The translations under genes and the position numbers were made by a program. From Pseudomonas sp. S06B 330 (lineage in GTDB: Bacteria; Pseudomonadota; Gammaproteobacteria; Pseudomonadales; Pseudomonadaceae): a DNA stretch of 64,000 nucleotides. The DNA lies in NCBI RefSeq assembly GCF_002845275.2, contig NZ_CP088149.1, positions 1,031,501-1,095,500 of the forward strand, written 5' to 3'. The stretch's first letter is position 1. The number at the start of each line of letters is the position of its first letter. Of this stretch, positions 1 through 8,411 are shown piece after piece. The notes under the pieces were generated by a model. It was not told where the DNA came from, made no database searches, and saw nothing but the letters and a program-made list of their open reading frames with translations.

Positions 1-440
1 GGGTGAACGTTGACGAGGCGACGATGCAGGGCATCGAAGCAACGCTGGATTGGGAGATCACCCAGAGCCTGAAGCTGGCCAGCAACTACACCTTCACCGA
101 CTCCGAGCAAAAGAGCGGGCCACAGAAGGGCAAGCCGCTGAACCAGATGCCACGGCACATGTTCAACGCCACCCTCGACTGGCAGACCACCGATCAGTTG
201 GGCACCTGGGCGCGGGTCAACTACCGCGGCAAGACTTCTGACTACCTGGGGCGCACCACCATGTCCGATGGCACGCCGTCGTACACCTTTGTCGATCTGG
301 GCGGTACTTACCGGGTAACCAAGAACCTCAAGCTGCTGGCGGGTGTGTACAACGTGTTCAACAAGGAAGTCGACTACGAGGACTACCAGACCGTGCTTGA
401 TGGTCGCCGCTACACCGTGGGTATGGACCTGTCGTTCTGA
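1..440 (+). CDS. TonB-dependent siderophore receptor, C-terminal fragment
   Basis: The gene enters from the left edge and only the last 145 residues are visible. They show the alternating aromatic/polar beta-strands of an outer-membrane barrel, a segment like the conserved LxxxVYNVFNK element near the end of TonB receptors, and a terminal phenylalanine (LSF) typical of Bam-assembled barrels. The family imports ferric siderophores or similar ligands using TonB energy. The three following genes (DUF3649, PepSY, DUF3325) are common companions of ferric-siderophore receptors, which supports an iron role. The ligand cannot be named because the plug domain lies outside the window. Confidence 0.88.
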   Translation, partial: VNVDEATMQGIEATLDWEITQSLKLASNYTFTDSEQKSGPQKGKPLNQMPRHMFNATLDWQTTDQLGTWARVNYRGKTSDYLGRTTMSDGTPSYTFVDLGGTYRVTKNLKLLAGVYNVFNKEVDYEDYQTVLDGRRYTVGMDLSF

Positions 441-465
441 GGCGGTGCCCGGTGGCTTTGCTTGT

Positions 466-484
466 GAGAATATAAATCATTACT
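466..484 (+). promoter_or_regulatory. fur box: Candidate Fur box
   Basis: The 19 bases match the classical GATAATGATAATCATTATC operator at 13 positions, including the AATCATTA core. The site lies between the receptor stop and the DUF3649 start, about 30 bases before the start codon. It would let the small membrane genes be iron-repressed independently of the receptor. No promoter elements could be placed with certainty. Confidence 0.4.
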
Positions 485-514
485 ATCACTGGCCCTTCAC
501 AATGGATGGATGCC

Positions 515-820
515 ATGAAAAGCAAAGCTGCCGGGCTGGCGTTTAGTTATCGCCTGGCCGTGACCTCCCGCTGCCTGGCTGCAGTGTTCGGTGGTTATCT
601 GTTGGCGGCCATGGCCAGCGTCTGCATCACCCTGCTGGCACCGCTGCCCAAAGCAGAAGCAGTGATCAGCGGGATGATGCTGTCGTTTCTTTTCTACCTG
701 GTGGCCTTCCTCTGGTGCTTTGCCTGTCGTAGCGCCTGGCGGGCATGGCTAGGCGTGCTGCTGCCGAGCCTGGTACTGGGTGCCATCAATGGCTTGGCCT
801 ACTGGATGAAAAACGGATGA
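515..820 (+). CDS. DUF3649 small inner-membrane iron-uptake protein
   Basis: The product is about 101 residues with three hydrophobic segments (roughly residues 14-38, 47-68 and 74-95), so it is an inner-membrane protein. Composition and position match DUF3649 proteins, found between TonB receptor genes and PepSY-domain genes in Pseudomonas iron loci. An alternative ATG lies at 506. I prefer 515 because a weak GGA lies just upstream of it, but neither start has a strong ribosome site. The stop overlaps the next start (ATGA at 817-820), so the two are translationally coupled. The biochemical role is unknown. Confidence 0.75.
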   Translation: MKSKAAGLAFSYRLAVTSRCLAAVFGGYLLAAMASVCITLLAPLPKAEAVISGMMLSFLFYLVAFLWCFACRSAWRAWLGVLLPSLVLGAINGLAYWMKNG

Positions 821-2397
821 AAGAGGGCTTTCGCCAGGCCATGGCCTGGTTGCACACCTGGACCGGCTTGATCTTCGGCTGGCTGTTGTTCGCGATTTTC
901 CTCACCGGGACGATGTCCTACTTCAAGGAAGAGATTAATCACTGGGCTCAGCCTGAGGTGCAGGTTCGGCCACTGGAGCCGCTGACCAGTCTGGCCCTGG
1001 CCCAAGACTATCTTCAGGAACATGCGCCGGGCGCCGGCAGCTGGTTCATTCGCCTGCCTGACGCGCGTGAGCCGGCGCTGAGTGTCGGCTGGCGCGCCGA
1101 GGGTGCCGGGCGCCGTGGCTTCATCGAGAAAACCCTGGACCCTGCTACGGGCGCTGAAGTCCTGACCCGGGAAACGCGCGGCGGCGACTTCTTCTATCGC
1201 TTCCATTTCCAGCTGGAAATGCCTCACCCCTGGGGGCGCTGGTTGTCGACCTTTGCTGCGTTCATCATGCTCTTGGGCTTGGTGACCGGCATCATTACCC
1301 ACAAGAAGATCTTCAAGGAGTTCTTCACCTTCCGCCCAGGCAAAGGCCAGCGTTCCTGGCTCGATGGCCACAACGCCATCGGCGTGCTGGTGCTGCCGTT
1401 TCACCTGATGATCAGCTACAGCAGCCTGGTGATTTTCATGGCGCTGGTGATGCCGGCGAGCATCATCGCCAGTTACGGTGACAACACCCGCGGCTACTTC
1501 AACGACCTGTTCGGCGCGCCTGAACAAGTCAAGGTGGCCGGCGTTGCCGCGCCATTGCTGGCGCTTCCGACGTTGTACCAGAAGTTCCAGGAACAAGCGC
1601 CGGGCAGTCGCCCGGGCTGGATCGAGGTGCAGAACCCCGGTGACCAGAATGCTCGGGTACGGTTCTCTCGCCATGGCGGTGAGCGCATTGCCTACCAGCG
1701 TGGTGGTGGTTGGGTATTTGACGGGGTTAACGGCACGCTGCAAACGAGCAGTAGCAATGAAGCGACACCAGTGTTGATATCAGGGGGCATGTACGGCCTG
1801 CACATGGGCATGTTTGCGGGTCCCTGGTTGCGTTGGCTGTACTTCTTCTTCGGGGTGGCCGGTACGGCGGTGATCGGCACTGGCCTGGTCCTGTGGCTGG
1901 GCAAGCGTCAACTCAAGCACGCCAAGAGCGGCACGCAACCCTTCGAGCTGCGTCTGGTGGAGGTGCTGAACATCGCCAGCATGAGCGGCTTGCTGCTGGG
2001 GACGGCGGCCTTCTTCTGGGCCAACCGCTTGTTGCCGGTGGGGCTGGAGGGGCGTGCTGGCTGGGAGGTCAACAGCTTCTTCCTGCTCTGGGCATTGTCG
2101 CTGTTGCACGCCATGCTGCGCCCGGGGCGCCGAGCGTGGGCCGAGCAGTTGGGCTTGGCGGCGCTGCTGTGGGCTGGTTTGCCGTTGCTCAACCAGCTGA
2201 CCACCCGCCAAGGTTTGCTTCATTCCATCCCGGCGGGTGACTGGGCGATGGCCGGGTTCGACCTGACCGCCCTGGGTTGTGGCCTGTTCCTGGCCTGGGG
2301 GGCTGGCAAGATGTGGCGTCCGCCGGCGGTGGCCAAGCGTGCGCCCAAAGCGGCAAAAGCGGCCAGCGCCAACCTGATCGAAAGCGAGGTGAGTTGA
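817..2397 (+). CDS. PepSY-associated TM helix protein (candidate ferric-siderophore reductase)
   Basis: This 526-residue membrane protein has an N-terminal helix with a conserved HTWTG motif, a PepSY-like periplasmic stretch, a helix with paired histidines and a LDGHNAIG element near residues 180-190, and four further C-terminal helices. Conserved membrane histidines suggest heme binding, as proposed for the PepSY_TM family, some members of which reduce or release iron from siderophores. The ATG at 817 is chosen because it overlaps the preceding stop and begins directly before the first helix; an upstream in-frame start at 745 would run through the previous gene. It sits in the DUF3649-PepSY-DUF3325 cassette behind a TonB receptor. 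The reductase function is inferred. Confidence 0.85.
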   Translation: MKEGFRQAMAWLHTWTGLIFGWLLFAIFLTGTMSYFKEEINHWAQPEVQVRPLEPLTSLALAQDYLQEHAPGAGSWFIRLPDAREPALSVGWRAEGAGRRGFIEKTLDPATGAEVLTRETRGGDFFYRFHFQLEMPHPWGRWLSTFAAFIMLLGLVTGIITHKKIFKEFFTFRPGKGQRSWLDGHNAIGVLVLPFHLMISYSSLVIFMALVMPASIIASYGDNTRGYFNDLFGAPEQVKVAGVAAPLLALPTLYQKFQEQAPGSRPGWIEVQNPGDQNARVRFSRHGGERIAYQRGGGWVFDGVNGTLQTSSSNEATPVLISGGMYGLHMGMFAGPWLRWLYFFFGVAGTAVIGTGLVLWLGKRQLKHAKSGTQPFELRLVEVLNIASMSGLLLGTAAFFWANRLLPVGLEGRAGWEVNSFFLLWALSLLHAMLRPGRRAWAEQLGLAALLWAGLPLLNQLTTRQGLLHSIPAGDWAMAGFDLTALGCGLFLAWGAGKMWRPPAVAKRAPKAAKAASANLIESEVS

Positions 2398-2720
2398 TGT
2401 TGGCCATTGCCCTGTTCGGTTTTGCCGGCTTTGCCTGCCTGTGTCTGGCGATGGAAAAGCACTACAAGGAACTGCTCGGTGCGCCACCCAGCGCGTTGCG
2501 TTTGCGCGCCTTGCGCATTGGCGGTTGGTTGTTGCTGCTGACAGCGTTGAGCCTGGCCGTGCACCACAGTGGCTGGGCCATGGGCCTGGTCGAGCTGTTT
2601 GCCGTGTTGATGGCAGGCGTCACGCTGTGGGTGTTCTTGCTGCCCTATCAACCGCGTGTGTTGTTGGGGTTGCTGGGGCTGAGTCTGGTGCTGGGGCCTG
2701 TGCTGGTGCTCGCTGCGTAA
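2397..2720 (+). CDS. DUF3325 small membrane protein
   Basis: The product is 107 residues with three or four hydrophobic helices (about 2-20, 38-58, 62-80 and 85-106) and fits DUF3325, usually the last gene of the DUF3649-PepSY-DUF3325 iron cassette. The start ATG shares one base with the upstream stop, so translation is coupled. No catalytic motif is visible. It may stabilise the PepSY reductase-like partner, but that rests on context only. Confidence 0.75.
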   Translation: MLAIALFGFAGFACLCLAMEKHYKELLGAPPSALRLRALRIGGWLLLLTALSLAVHHSGWAMGLVELFAVLMAGVTLWVFLLPYQPRVLLGLLGLSLVLGPVLVLAA

Positions 2721-2726
2721 GCGGCG

Positions 2727-3602
2727 CTAGCGCCTGAAGGCTGCGCGGTAGGCGCCAGGTGTAGCCCCCAGTGCCTGGCGAAAGCGGTTGCTGAAATGGC
2801 TGGCGCTGGCAAAGCCGCACTGCAGTGCGACTTCGCCCAAGGGTAGCTCGCCAAAACGCAGCAACTGACGGGCCATGGCCAGACGCCGGGCCAACAGGTA
2901 CTGGTGCGGCGGCAGACCGAAGCTTTCGCGGAACATCCGCGCAAAGTGGTATTCGGACAGGTTACACAGCGCCGCCAGCTCACCCAGGCTCAAGGGCTGG
3001 TCCAGACGTCCCTCGATGTAGTCGCTCAATTGCCGGCGCTGGTGCGCGGCCAGCCCCCCTTTAAGGCGTAAGCCCTGGCGCAGTCCGACCTGGCTGAGCA
3101 CGGCGTGATCGAGAATTTCGTGGGCCAGGGTGCTGGTCAGCAGGCGCTCGCCCGGTTCATCCCAGTTCAGAGCGATCAGTTGGCGAAAACGCCGGGCTTG
3201 CTCGGGATCGTCAAGGAAGGTTGCTTCCTGCAATTGCAGTTCACGCGGTTCGCGGTCGAGCAGGCTGACGCAACCGAGGGCGAACTGTTCCTGGCTGATG
3301 TACAGGTGCGCCAGGCGAATCGAGCCGTTGACCACCCAGTTGGAAGCCGAGCCGGCGGGCATGATGCACAGCTTGTTCGGCGCGCCTTTGTGTGCGGGTT
3401 GCTCGCGGCGAAAGGTGCCGGTGCCGTCGGCGATGTAACAGGACAGGGTGTGGTGGGTGGGTGCTTCGTAGTCGCGGGCATCATGGCGGTTGTTCCAGAG
3501 GGCTGCGGCCAGGCCGTCACCCAGGTGCGCGCTGTGTTCCAGGCGAGCATGGGGCGAGTCGTGCATGGCTTTGAAAACGTGCAGATGGTCCAACGGATTC
3601 AT
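2727..3602 (-). CDS. AraC-family transcriptional regulator
   Basis: The 291-residue protein has an N-terminal cupin-like sensing region (about 1-180) and a C-terminal AraC/XylS DNA-binding domain with two helix-turn-helix units, shown by LSLGELAALCNLSEYHFAR and LGEVALQCGFASASHFSNR. The start at 3602 (MNPLDHL) is chosen because the 24 residues upstream in the longer frame look non-coding. It is convergent with the iron cassette (6 bp apart) and divergent from the EamA exporter gene 138 bp away, its most likely target. The effector is unknown. Confidence 0.88.
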   Translation of the reverse strand: MNPLDHLHVFKAMHDSPHARLEHSAHLGDGLAAALWNNRHDARDYEAPTHHTLSCYIADGTGTFRREQPAHKGAPNKLCIMPAGSASNWVVNGSIRLAHLYISQEQFALGCVSLLDREPRELQLQEATFLDDPEQARRFRQLIALNWDEPGERLLTSTLAHEILDHAVLSQVGLRQGLRLKGGLAAHQRRQLSDYIEGRLDQPLSLGELAALCNLSEYHFARMFRESFGLPPHQYLLARRLAMARQLLRFGELPLGEVALQCGFASASHFSNRFRQALGATPGAYRAAFRR

Positions 3603-3739
3603 GATCGATACCTCTGGCGGCCATCCTACTCCGCTGGGCAATGCCTGGCAGCAGTGGGCAGCGCAAAAGCGCAAGAATGTGCAAGCGCGTACCGCCCAGC
3701 AGGCAGGAGACTGGTGACCTAGATGCGAGGAGTGCTGCC

Positions 3740-4642
3740 ATGAACCTGTCGTTGTACCTGCTGACCGTATTGATCTGGGGCACCACCTGGATCGCCCTGA
3801 AACTGCAATTGGGCGTGGTCGCCATTCCCGTGTCGATTGTTTATCGCTTCGCCCTGGCCGGTCTGATTCTGTTCGCCATCCTCCTGCTCAGTCGGCGCTT
3901 GCAGCCGATGAACCGGCGCGGCCATGGCATCTGCCTAGCACAGGGGCTTTGCCTGTTTTGCGTTAACTTCATGTGCTTCCTGACGGCCAGTCAATGGATT
4001 CCCAGTGGCCTGATTGCGGTGGTGTTTTCCACGGCAACGCTGTGGAATGCGCTCAACGCACGGGTGTTCTTCGGCCAGAAAATCGCGGCCAATGTCTTGG
4101 GCGGGGGCGCGTTAGGGTTGGGCGGCTTGGGTTTGTTGTTCTGGCCAGAGCTTTCGGGGCACGCAGCGAGTCGTGAAACCCTGATCGGTCTCGCGTTGGC
4201 CCTGCTCGGCACCTTGTGCTTCTCGGCCGGCAACCTGCTTTCCAGCTTGCAACAGAAGACCGGCCTGCGGCCGATGACCACCAATGCCTGGGGCATGCTC
4301 TATGGGGCCGGGATGCTCGCGGTGTACTGCCTGTTCAGCGGCATTCCTTTCGATATGGAGTGGAACACGCGCTACATCGGTTCGCTGCTGTACCTGGTAA
4401 TTCCGGGGTCGGTGATCGGCTTTACGGCCTACCTGACATTGGTTGGACGCATGGGCCCGGAACGTGCGGCCTACTGCACAGTGTTGTTCCCGCTGGTGGC
4501 GTTGAATGTATCGGCGTTCTATGAGGGGTATCAGTGGACAGCGCCGGCGCTGTTTGGCCTGGTGCTGGTGATGCTGGGGAATGTGCTGGTGTTCAGGAAA
4601 CCCAAGGCCAAGGTGGCTACACCTGCAGTGGCCTTGAGGTAA
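3740..4642 (+). CDS. EamA/DMT-family inner-membrane exporter
   Basis: This 300-residue protein has ten predicted hydrophobic helices in two EamA repeats (about 4-135 and 150-285), the architecture of the RhaT/YdcZ-type drug/metabolite superfamily. Signature stretches such as WGTTWIALKLQLG in helix 1 and VALNVSAFYEG in repeat 2 are visible. The ATG at 3740 follows a GAGGAG ribosome site. It is divergent from the AraC regulator, which probably controls it. Substrates in this family are usually metabolites or amino acids and cannot be predicted here. Confidence 0.85.
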   Translation: MNLSLYLLTVLIWGTTWIALKLQLGVVAIPVSIVYRFALAGLILFAILLLSRRLQPMNRRGHGICLAQGLCLFCVNFMCFLTASQWIPSGLIAVVFSTATLWNALNARVFFGQKIAANVLGGGALGLGGLGLLFWPELSGHAASRETLIGLALALLGTLCFSAGNLLSSLQQKTGLRPMTTNAWGMLYGAGMLAVYCLFSGIPFDMEWNTRYIGSLLYLVIPGSVIGFTAYLTLVGRMGPERAAYCTVLFPLVALNVSAFYEGYQWTAPALFGLVLVMLGNVLVFRKPKAKVATPAVALR

Positions 4643-4659
4643 CCGTCGGCTGTGGGGCT

Positions 4660-4685
4660 CATCGCCGGCAAGGCCGGCTCCCACA
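4660..4685 (+). repeat. REP palindrome, GCCGGCAAGGCCGGC family
   Basis: Core ATCGCCGGCAAGGCCGGC followed by TCCCACA. It sits between two convergent genes, as REP elements often do. Related copies occur at 11671-11746, 23811-23840, 30910-30936 and 35755-35830. Confidence 0.8.
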
Positions 4686-4705
4686 AGGTTTCTGCTTGGG
4701 CCCGG

Positions 4706-5677
4706 TTATTTCCATACCTGCGGGTTGACCAGATCACGCGGCCGCTCGCCGAGCAGGGCGCTGCGCAGGTTATCAATCGCCCGGTTGGCCATGGCATCAC
4801 GGGTTTCGGCAGTGGCCGAGCCAACGTGGGGCAAGGTCAGGGCATTGGGCAACTGGAACAACGGCGATTCGCTCAGCGGTTCCTTCTCGTACACGTCCAG
4901 CCCGGCGCCGCGGAGGGTGCCATTGCGCAGGGCTTGCACCAGTGCGGCTTCATCCACTACAGGCCCACGCGATACGTTGATCAGGAAGGCACTGGGCTTC
5001 ATCAACTGCAGCTCACGGCTGCTGATCAGGTGTTTGGTCTGCGCACCGAGCGGCACCACCAGGCAAACGAAATCGGCTTCGGCCAGCAACTGATCAAGGC
5101 TACGGAACTGGGCACCGAGTTCTTGTTCCAGTGCCGTCTTGCGCGAGTTGCCGCTGTAGATGATCGGCATGTTGAAGCCGAAATGACCCCGACGGGCAAT
5201 CGCCGCACCGATGTTGCCCAAACCGACGATACCCAGGGTTTTACCGTGCACATCGCTGCCAAACTGCGCCGGGCCGACGGTGCCTTGCCATTGCCCGGCC
5301 TTGGTCCAGGCATCGAGCTCGGCGACGCGACGGGCACAGCCCATGAGCAGGGCGAAACCCAGGTCGGCGGTGCTTTCAGTGAGCACGTCAGGGGTATTGG
5401 TCAGGGCAATGCCGCGCTCATTGAAGTAGTTCAGGTCGTAGTTGTCGTAGCCCACCGAGACACTCGATACCACTTCGAGTTTGCTGGCATTGGCCAGCTG
5501 CGCTTCGCCAAGCTTGCGACCAACGCCGATCAGGCCATGGGCCTCGGGCAGCGCTTCATTGAACTGGGCACTGATATCGCCGAGCTTGGGGTTCGGCACG
5601 ATCACATTGAAGTCTTGCTGCAGGCGTTCGACCATCGCCGGAGTGATACGGCTGAAGGCAAGGACGGTCTTTTTCAT
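4706..5677 (-). CDS. 2-hydroxyacid dehydrogenase (glyoxylate / 2-ketogluconate reductase type)
   Basis: This 323-residue D-2-hydroxyacid dehydrogenase has an NAD(P)-binding motif GLGNIGAAIARR near residue 150, the NVSRGPVVDE catalytic arginine region near 235, a catalytic glutamate in DVYEKEPL and a catalytic histidine in LPHVGSAT near 288. These proteins reduce 2-keto acids such as glyoxylate, hydroxypyruvate or 2-ketogluconate. Similarity to Pseudomonas tkrA/ghrB-type enzymes is recognisable but the substrate is not settled. It stands alone, convergent with the EamA gene and followed upstream by a same-strand LysR gene that may regulate it. Confidence 0.88.
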   Translation of the reverse strand: MKKTVLAFSRITPAMVERLQQDFNVIVPNPKLGDISAQFNEALPEAHGLIGVGRKLGEAQLANASKLEVVSSVSVGYDNYDLNYFNERGIALTNTPDVLTESTADLGFALLMGCARRVAELDAWTKAGQWQGTVGPAQFGSDVHGKTLGIVGLGNIGAAIARRGHFGFNMPIIYSGNSRKTALEQELGAQFRSLDQLLAEADFVCLVVPLGAQTKHLISSRELQLMKPSAFLINVSRGPVVDEAALVQALRNGTLRGAGLDVYEKEPLSESPLFQLPNALTLPHVGSATAETRDAMANRAIDNLRSALLGERPRDLVNPQVWK

Positions 5678-5750
5678 CGGCGAAATCTCTGCGGGCGGTG
5701 GAGAATGGGTAGCACGCTATCATTCTCCACCGCCTCTGTGCAGCAAGATT

Positions 5751-6698
5751 TCAGTTGGCGATCAGCAACTCGTGGGTCTTGAGGTCGGCCTCGTGGGCGG
5801 CGAGGATTTCCGGCAACGAGTTACGCAGGTACTCGACCCAGGTCTTGATCTTGGCATCCAGGTATTGGCGTGACGGGTAGATCGCGTACAGGTTCAGTTC
5901 CTGCAACCGGTAATCGGGCATCACCCGTACCAGCGAGCCATCGCGCAGCCCGTCGATGGCCGAGTAGATCGGCAAAACACCGACACCCATGCCGCTGCGG
6001 ATTGCGGTTTTCATCGCATCGGCCGAGTTCACCTGGAACGGCGCCTGGGTAATGTTGACCACTTCCTGACCTTCCGGCCCGTCGAATAGCCATTTCTCCA
6101 GCGGGATCACCGGGCTGACCATGCGCAGGCAGGCGTGGTTGAGCAGGTCGCTGGGCTTGTGCGCAACGCCGTGGCGACTGACGTAATCAGGCGAGGCGCA
6201 GACGATGCTGTAGGTAATCCCCAGGCGCTGGGAAACGAAGCCCGAGTCCGGCAGCTCGCTGGCCAGCACGATGGACACGTCATAACCCTCATCGAGCAGG
6301 TCTGGCACGCGGTTAGCCATGGTCAGGTCGAAGGTCACGTCCGGGTGGGTTTCGCGGTACCGGGCGATGGCATCAATGACGAAGTGCTGGCCGACGCCAG
6401 TCATCGAGTGCACCTTCAGCTGACCGGCGGGGCGGGCATGGGCGTCGCTGGCCTCGGCCTCAGCTTCCTCGACATAGGTGAGGATCTGTTCGCAGCGCAT
6501 CAGGTAACGCTTGCCGGCTTCGGTCAGGGCGATACGGCGGGTGGTACGGTTGAGCAGGCGTGTTTGCAGATGGGCTTCAAGATTGGAGACCGCCCGCGAA
6601 ACGTTGGCGGTGGTCGTATCCAGTTGCACAGCGGCGGCAGTAAAGCTGCCGACTTGCGCTACGCAGCTAAAAGCACGCATGTTTTGCAGGGTGTCCAT
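5751..6698 (-). CDS. LysR-family transcriptional regulator
   Basis: This is a 315-residue LysR regulator with an N-terminal winged helix-turn-helix (about 1-60: FTAAAVQLDTTTANVSRAVSNLE) and a type 2 periplasmic-binding-like effector domain (about 90-300). It is divergent from the efflux operon beginning at 6885 and lies just upstream of the dehydrogenase on the same strand, so either could be its target. The shared 186 bp upstream region fits a LysR-type divergent operator, but no T-N11-A site could be assigned with confidence. Confidence 0.88.
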   Translation of the reverse strand: MDTLQNMRAFSCVAQVGSFTAAAVQLDTTTANVSRAVSNLEAHLQTRLLNRTTRRIALTEAGKRYLMRCEQILTYVEEAEAEASDAHARPAGQLKVHSMTGVGQHFVIDAIARYRETHPDVTFDLTMANRVPDLLDEGYDVSIVLASELPDSGFVSQRLGITYSIVCASPDYVSRHGVAHKPSDLLNHACLRMVSPVIPLEKWLFDGPEGQEVVNITQAPFQVNSADAMKTAIRSGMGVGVLPIYSAIDGLRDGSLVRVMPDYRLQELNLYAIYPSRQYLDAKIKTWVEYLRNSLPEILAAHEADLKTHELLIAN

Positions 6699-6884
6699 GG
6701 GTCGCTCTCAAAGTAGACGACAAATTGTGACATGAAGTAACCGAGGCGGTCTTCAGACTAAAGCCGGATTATCGCTGTTTTCGTAACAAAGATTCGCAGT
6801 AATACACGCTTATCGCCAGTGCAGCCGCCCCCTAGAATTGCGTCTCCAAGCGTTATCCACTTTCTATGTCGGGAATTTGCAGCT

Positions 6885-8411
6885 GTGCCGCGTCGCATCA
6901 TCAGAGCGCTCAATGCGCTCAGTGTCTGTGCCTTTAGCTTGACCTTGAGCGGCTGTATCGGAACTTGGGGCATCGCCCCGCAAAGCAAGACGCTGCAAGC
7001 CAATACCCTGACCACCGACGAGGCGATCCGCGAGGCCGCCCGTGATGCCCACTGGCCTGAGCAGCAGTGGTGGCGTGCCTATGGCGATCCACAACTCGAC
7101 CGCTGGATCGCCCTGGCCGTCAGCAACAGCCCGAGCATGGCCATGGCCGCCGCCCGTGTGCGCGAGGCCAAAGCGATGGCCGGAGTGGTCGAGTCGGCCG
7201 AGAAACTGCAGGTCAACGGCGAGTCGACACTCAAGCGCCACAACTGGCCTGAAGACCAGTTCTATGGGCCGGGTGCGTTGTCGGGGGCCAACACTTGGGA
7301 CAACAACGCCGCCCTTGGCTTCAGTTATGCCCTGGACCTCTGGGGCCGCGAACGCAATGCCAGCGAGCAGGCCGTGGACATGGCCCACATGAGCGCGGCG
7401 CAATTGCGTCAGGCTCAGCTGGAACTGCAGAATAACATCGTCAAGGTGTACATCCAGCTGTCCCTGCACTTTGCCCAGCGCGATATCGTCAAGGCTGAGC
7501 TTGAGCAGCAGGAGCAGATTCTGGCCCTTGCCGAACGGCGCCTGGCCGGTGGTATTGGCACCCATTTTGAAGTCAGTCAGGCGCAGACCCCACTGCCGGA
7601 AACCCATCGCCAGCTCGATGCCCTGAACGAAGAAATCGCCCTGGCGCGTAACCAGTTGGCGGCCCTGGCGGGCAAAGGCCCAGGGGAGGGGGCGCAACTG
7701 CAGCGTCCGCAACTGGCCCTTGGTGCCGCCTTGAAGTTGCCTTCGGCCTTGCCTGCCGAGCTGGTGGGCCAGCGTCCGGACGTAGTCGCCAGCCGCTGGC
7801 AAGTCGCCGCCCAAGCGCGCGGTATCGACGTCGCCTATGCCGGGTTTTTCCCCAACGTCGACCTGGTCGGCGGGCTTGGCTTCATGGCCACTGGCGGTGG
7901 TCCACTGGAGTTTCTCACTGGGCGCAAGTTCAACTACAACGTCGGTCCGGCCATCAGCCTGCCAGTGTTCGACGGCGGCCGCCTGCGCTCGCAATTGGGT
8001 GTCGCCTCGGCCGGTTATGACATCGCCGTGGCGCGCTACAACCAGACCGTGGTCGAGGCGCTCAAGGGTATTTCCGATCAGTTGATTCGCCGTGAGTCGA
8101 TGAACGAGCAACAGCATTTCGCTGCCAAATCGGTGGCGTCGGCGCAGAAGACTTATGACATTGCCATGATCGCCTTCCAGCGCGGGCTGACCGATTACCT
8201 CAACGTGCTCAATGCGCAAACCTTGCTGTTTCGCCAGCAACAGATCCAGCAGCAAGTGCAGGCCGCTCGTTTGACGGCGCATGCCGAACTGGTCACCGCC
8301 TTGGGCGGCGGTTTGGGCGCCGGTAAAGACGTGCCGGGCGAAGATAAACAGCAGGCGCCGAAAACCCCGGCAACCCTGGCTGTTTTCGATAAGCCGAGCC
8401 ACGCCGAATGA
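6885..8411 (+). CDS. Outer-membrane efflux lipoprotein (NodT/OprM-like)
   Basis: This is the TolC-like outer-membrane channel of a tripartite pump. From the GTG at 6885 the product is 508 residues and opens with a lipoprotein signal ending in lipobox LSGC (Cys about residue 24). An ATG at 6819 in the same frame would put 22 unlikely residues ahead of the signal. Two OEP repeats follow, with family elements AYAGFFPNVDLVGGLG and ISLPVFDGGRLRSQLG. The stop overlaps the FUSC start (ATGA at 8408-8411). With the FUSC, DUF1656 and HlyD genes it forms one operon. Start confidence is moderate because the ribosome site is weak. Confidence 0.87.
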   Translation: MPRRIIRALNALSVCAFSLTLSGCIGTWGIAPQSKTLQANTLTTDEAIREAARDAHWPEQQWWRAYGDPQLDRWIALAVSNSPSMAMAAARVREAKAMAGVVESAEKLQVNGESTLKRHNWPEDQFYGPGALSGANTWDNNAALGFSYALDLWGRERNASEQAVDMAHMSAAQLRQAQLELQNNIVKVYIQLSLHFAQRDIVKAELEQQEQILALAERRLAGGIGTHFEVSQAQTPLPETHRQLDALNEEIALARNQLAALAGKGPGEGAQLQRPQLALGAALKLPSALPAELVGQRPDVVASRWQVAAQARGIDVAYAGFFPNVDLVGGLGFMATGGGPLEFLTGRKFNYNVGPAISLPVFDGGRLRSQLGVASAGYDIAVARYNQTVVEALKGISDQLIRRESMNEQQHFAAKSVASAQKTYDIAMIAFQRGLTDYLNVLNAQTLLFRQQQIQQQVQAARLTAHAELVTALGGGLGAGKDVPGEDKQQAPKTPATLAVFDKPSHAE

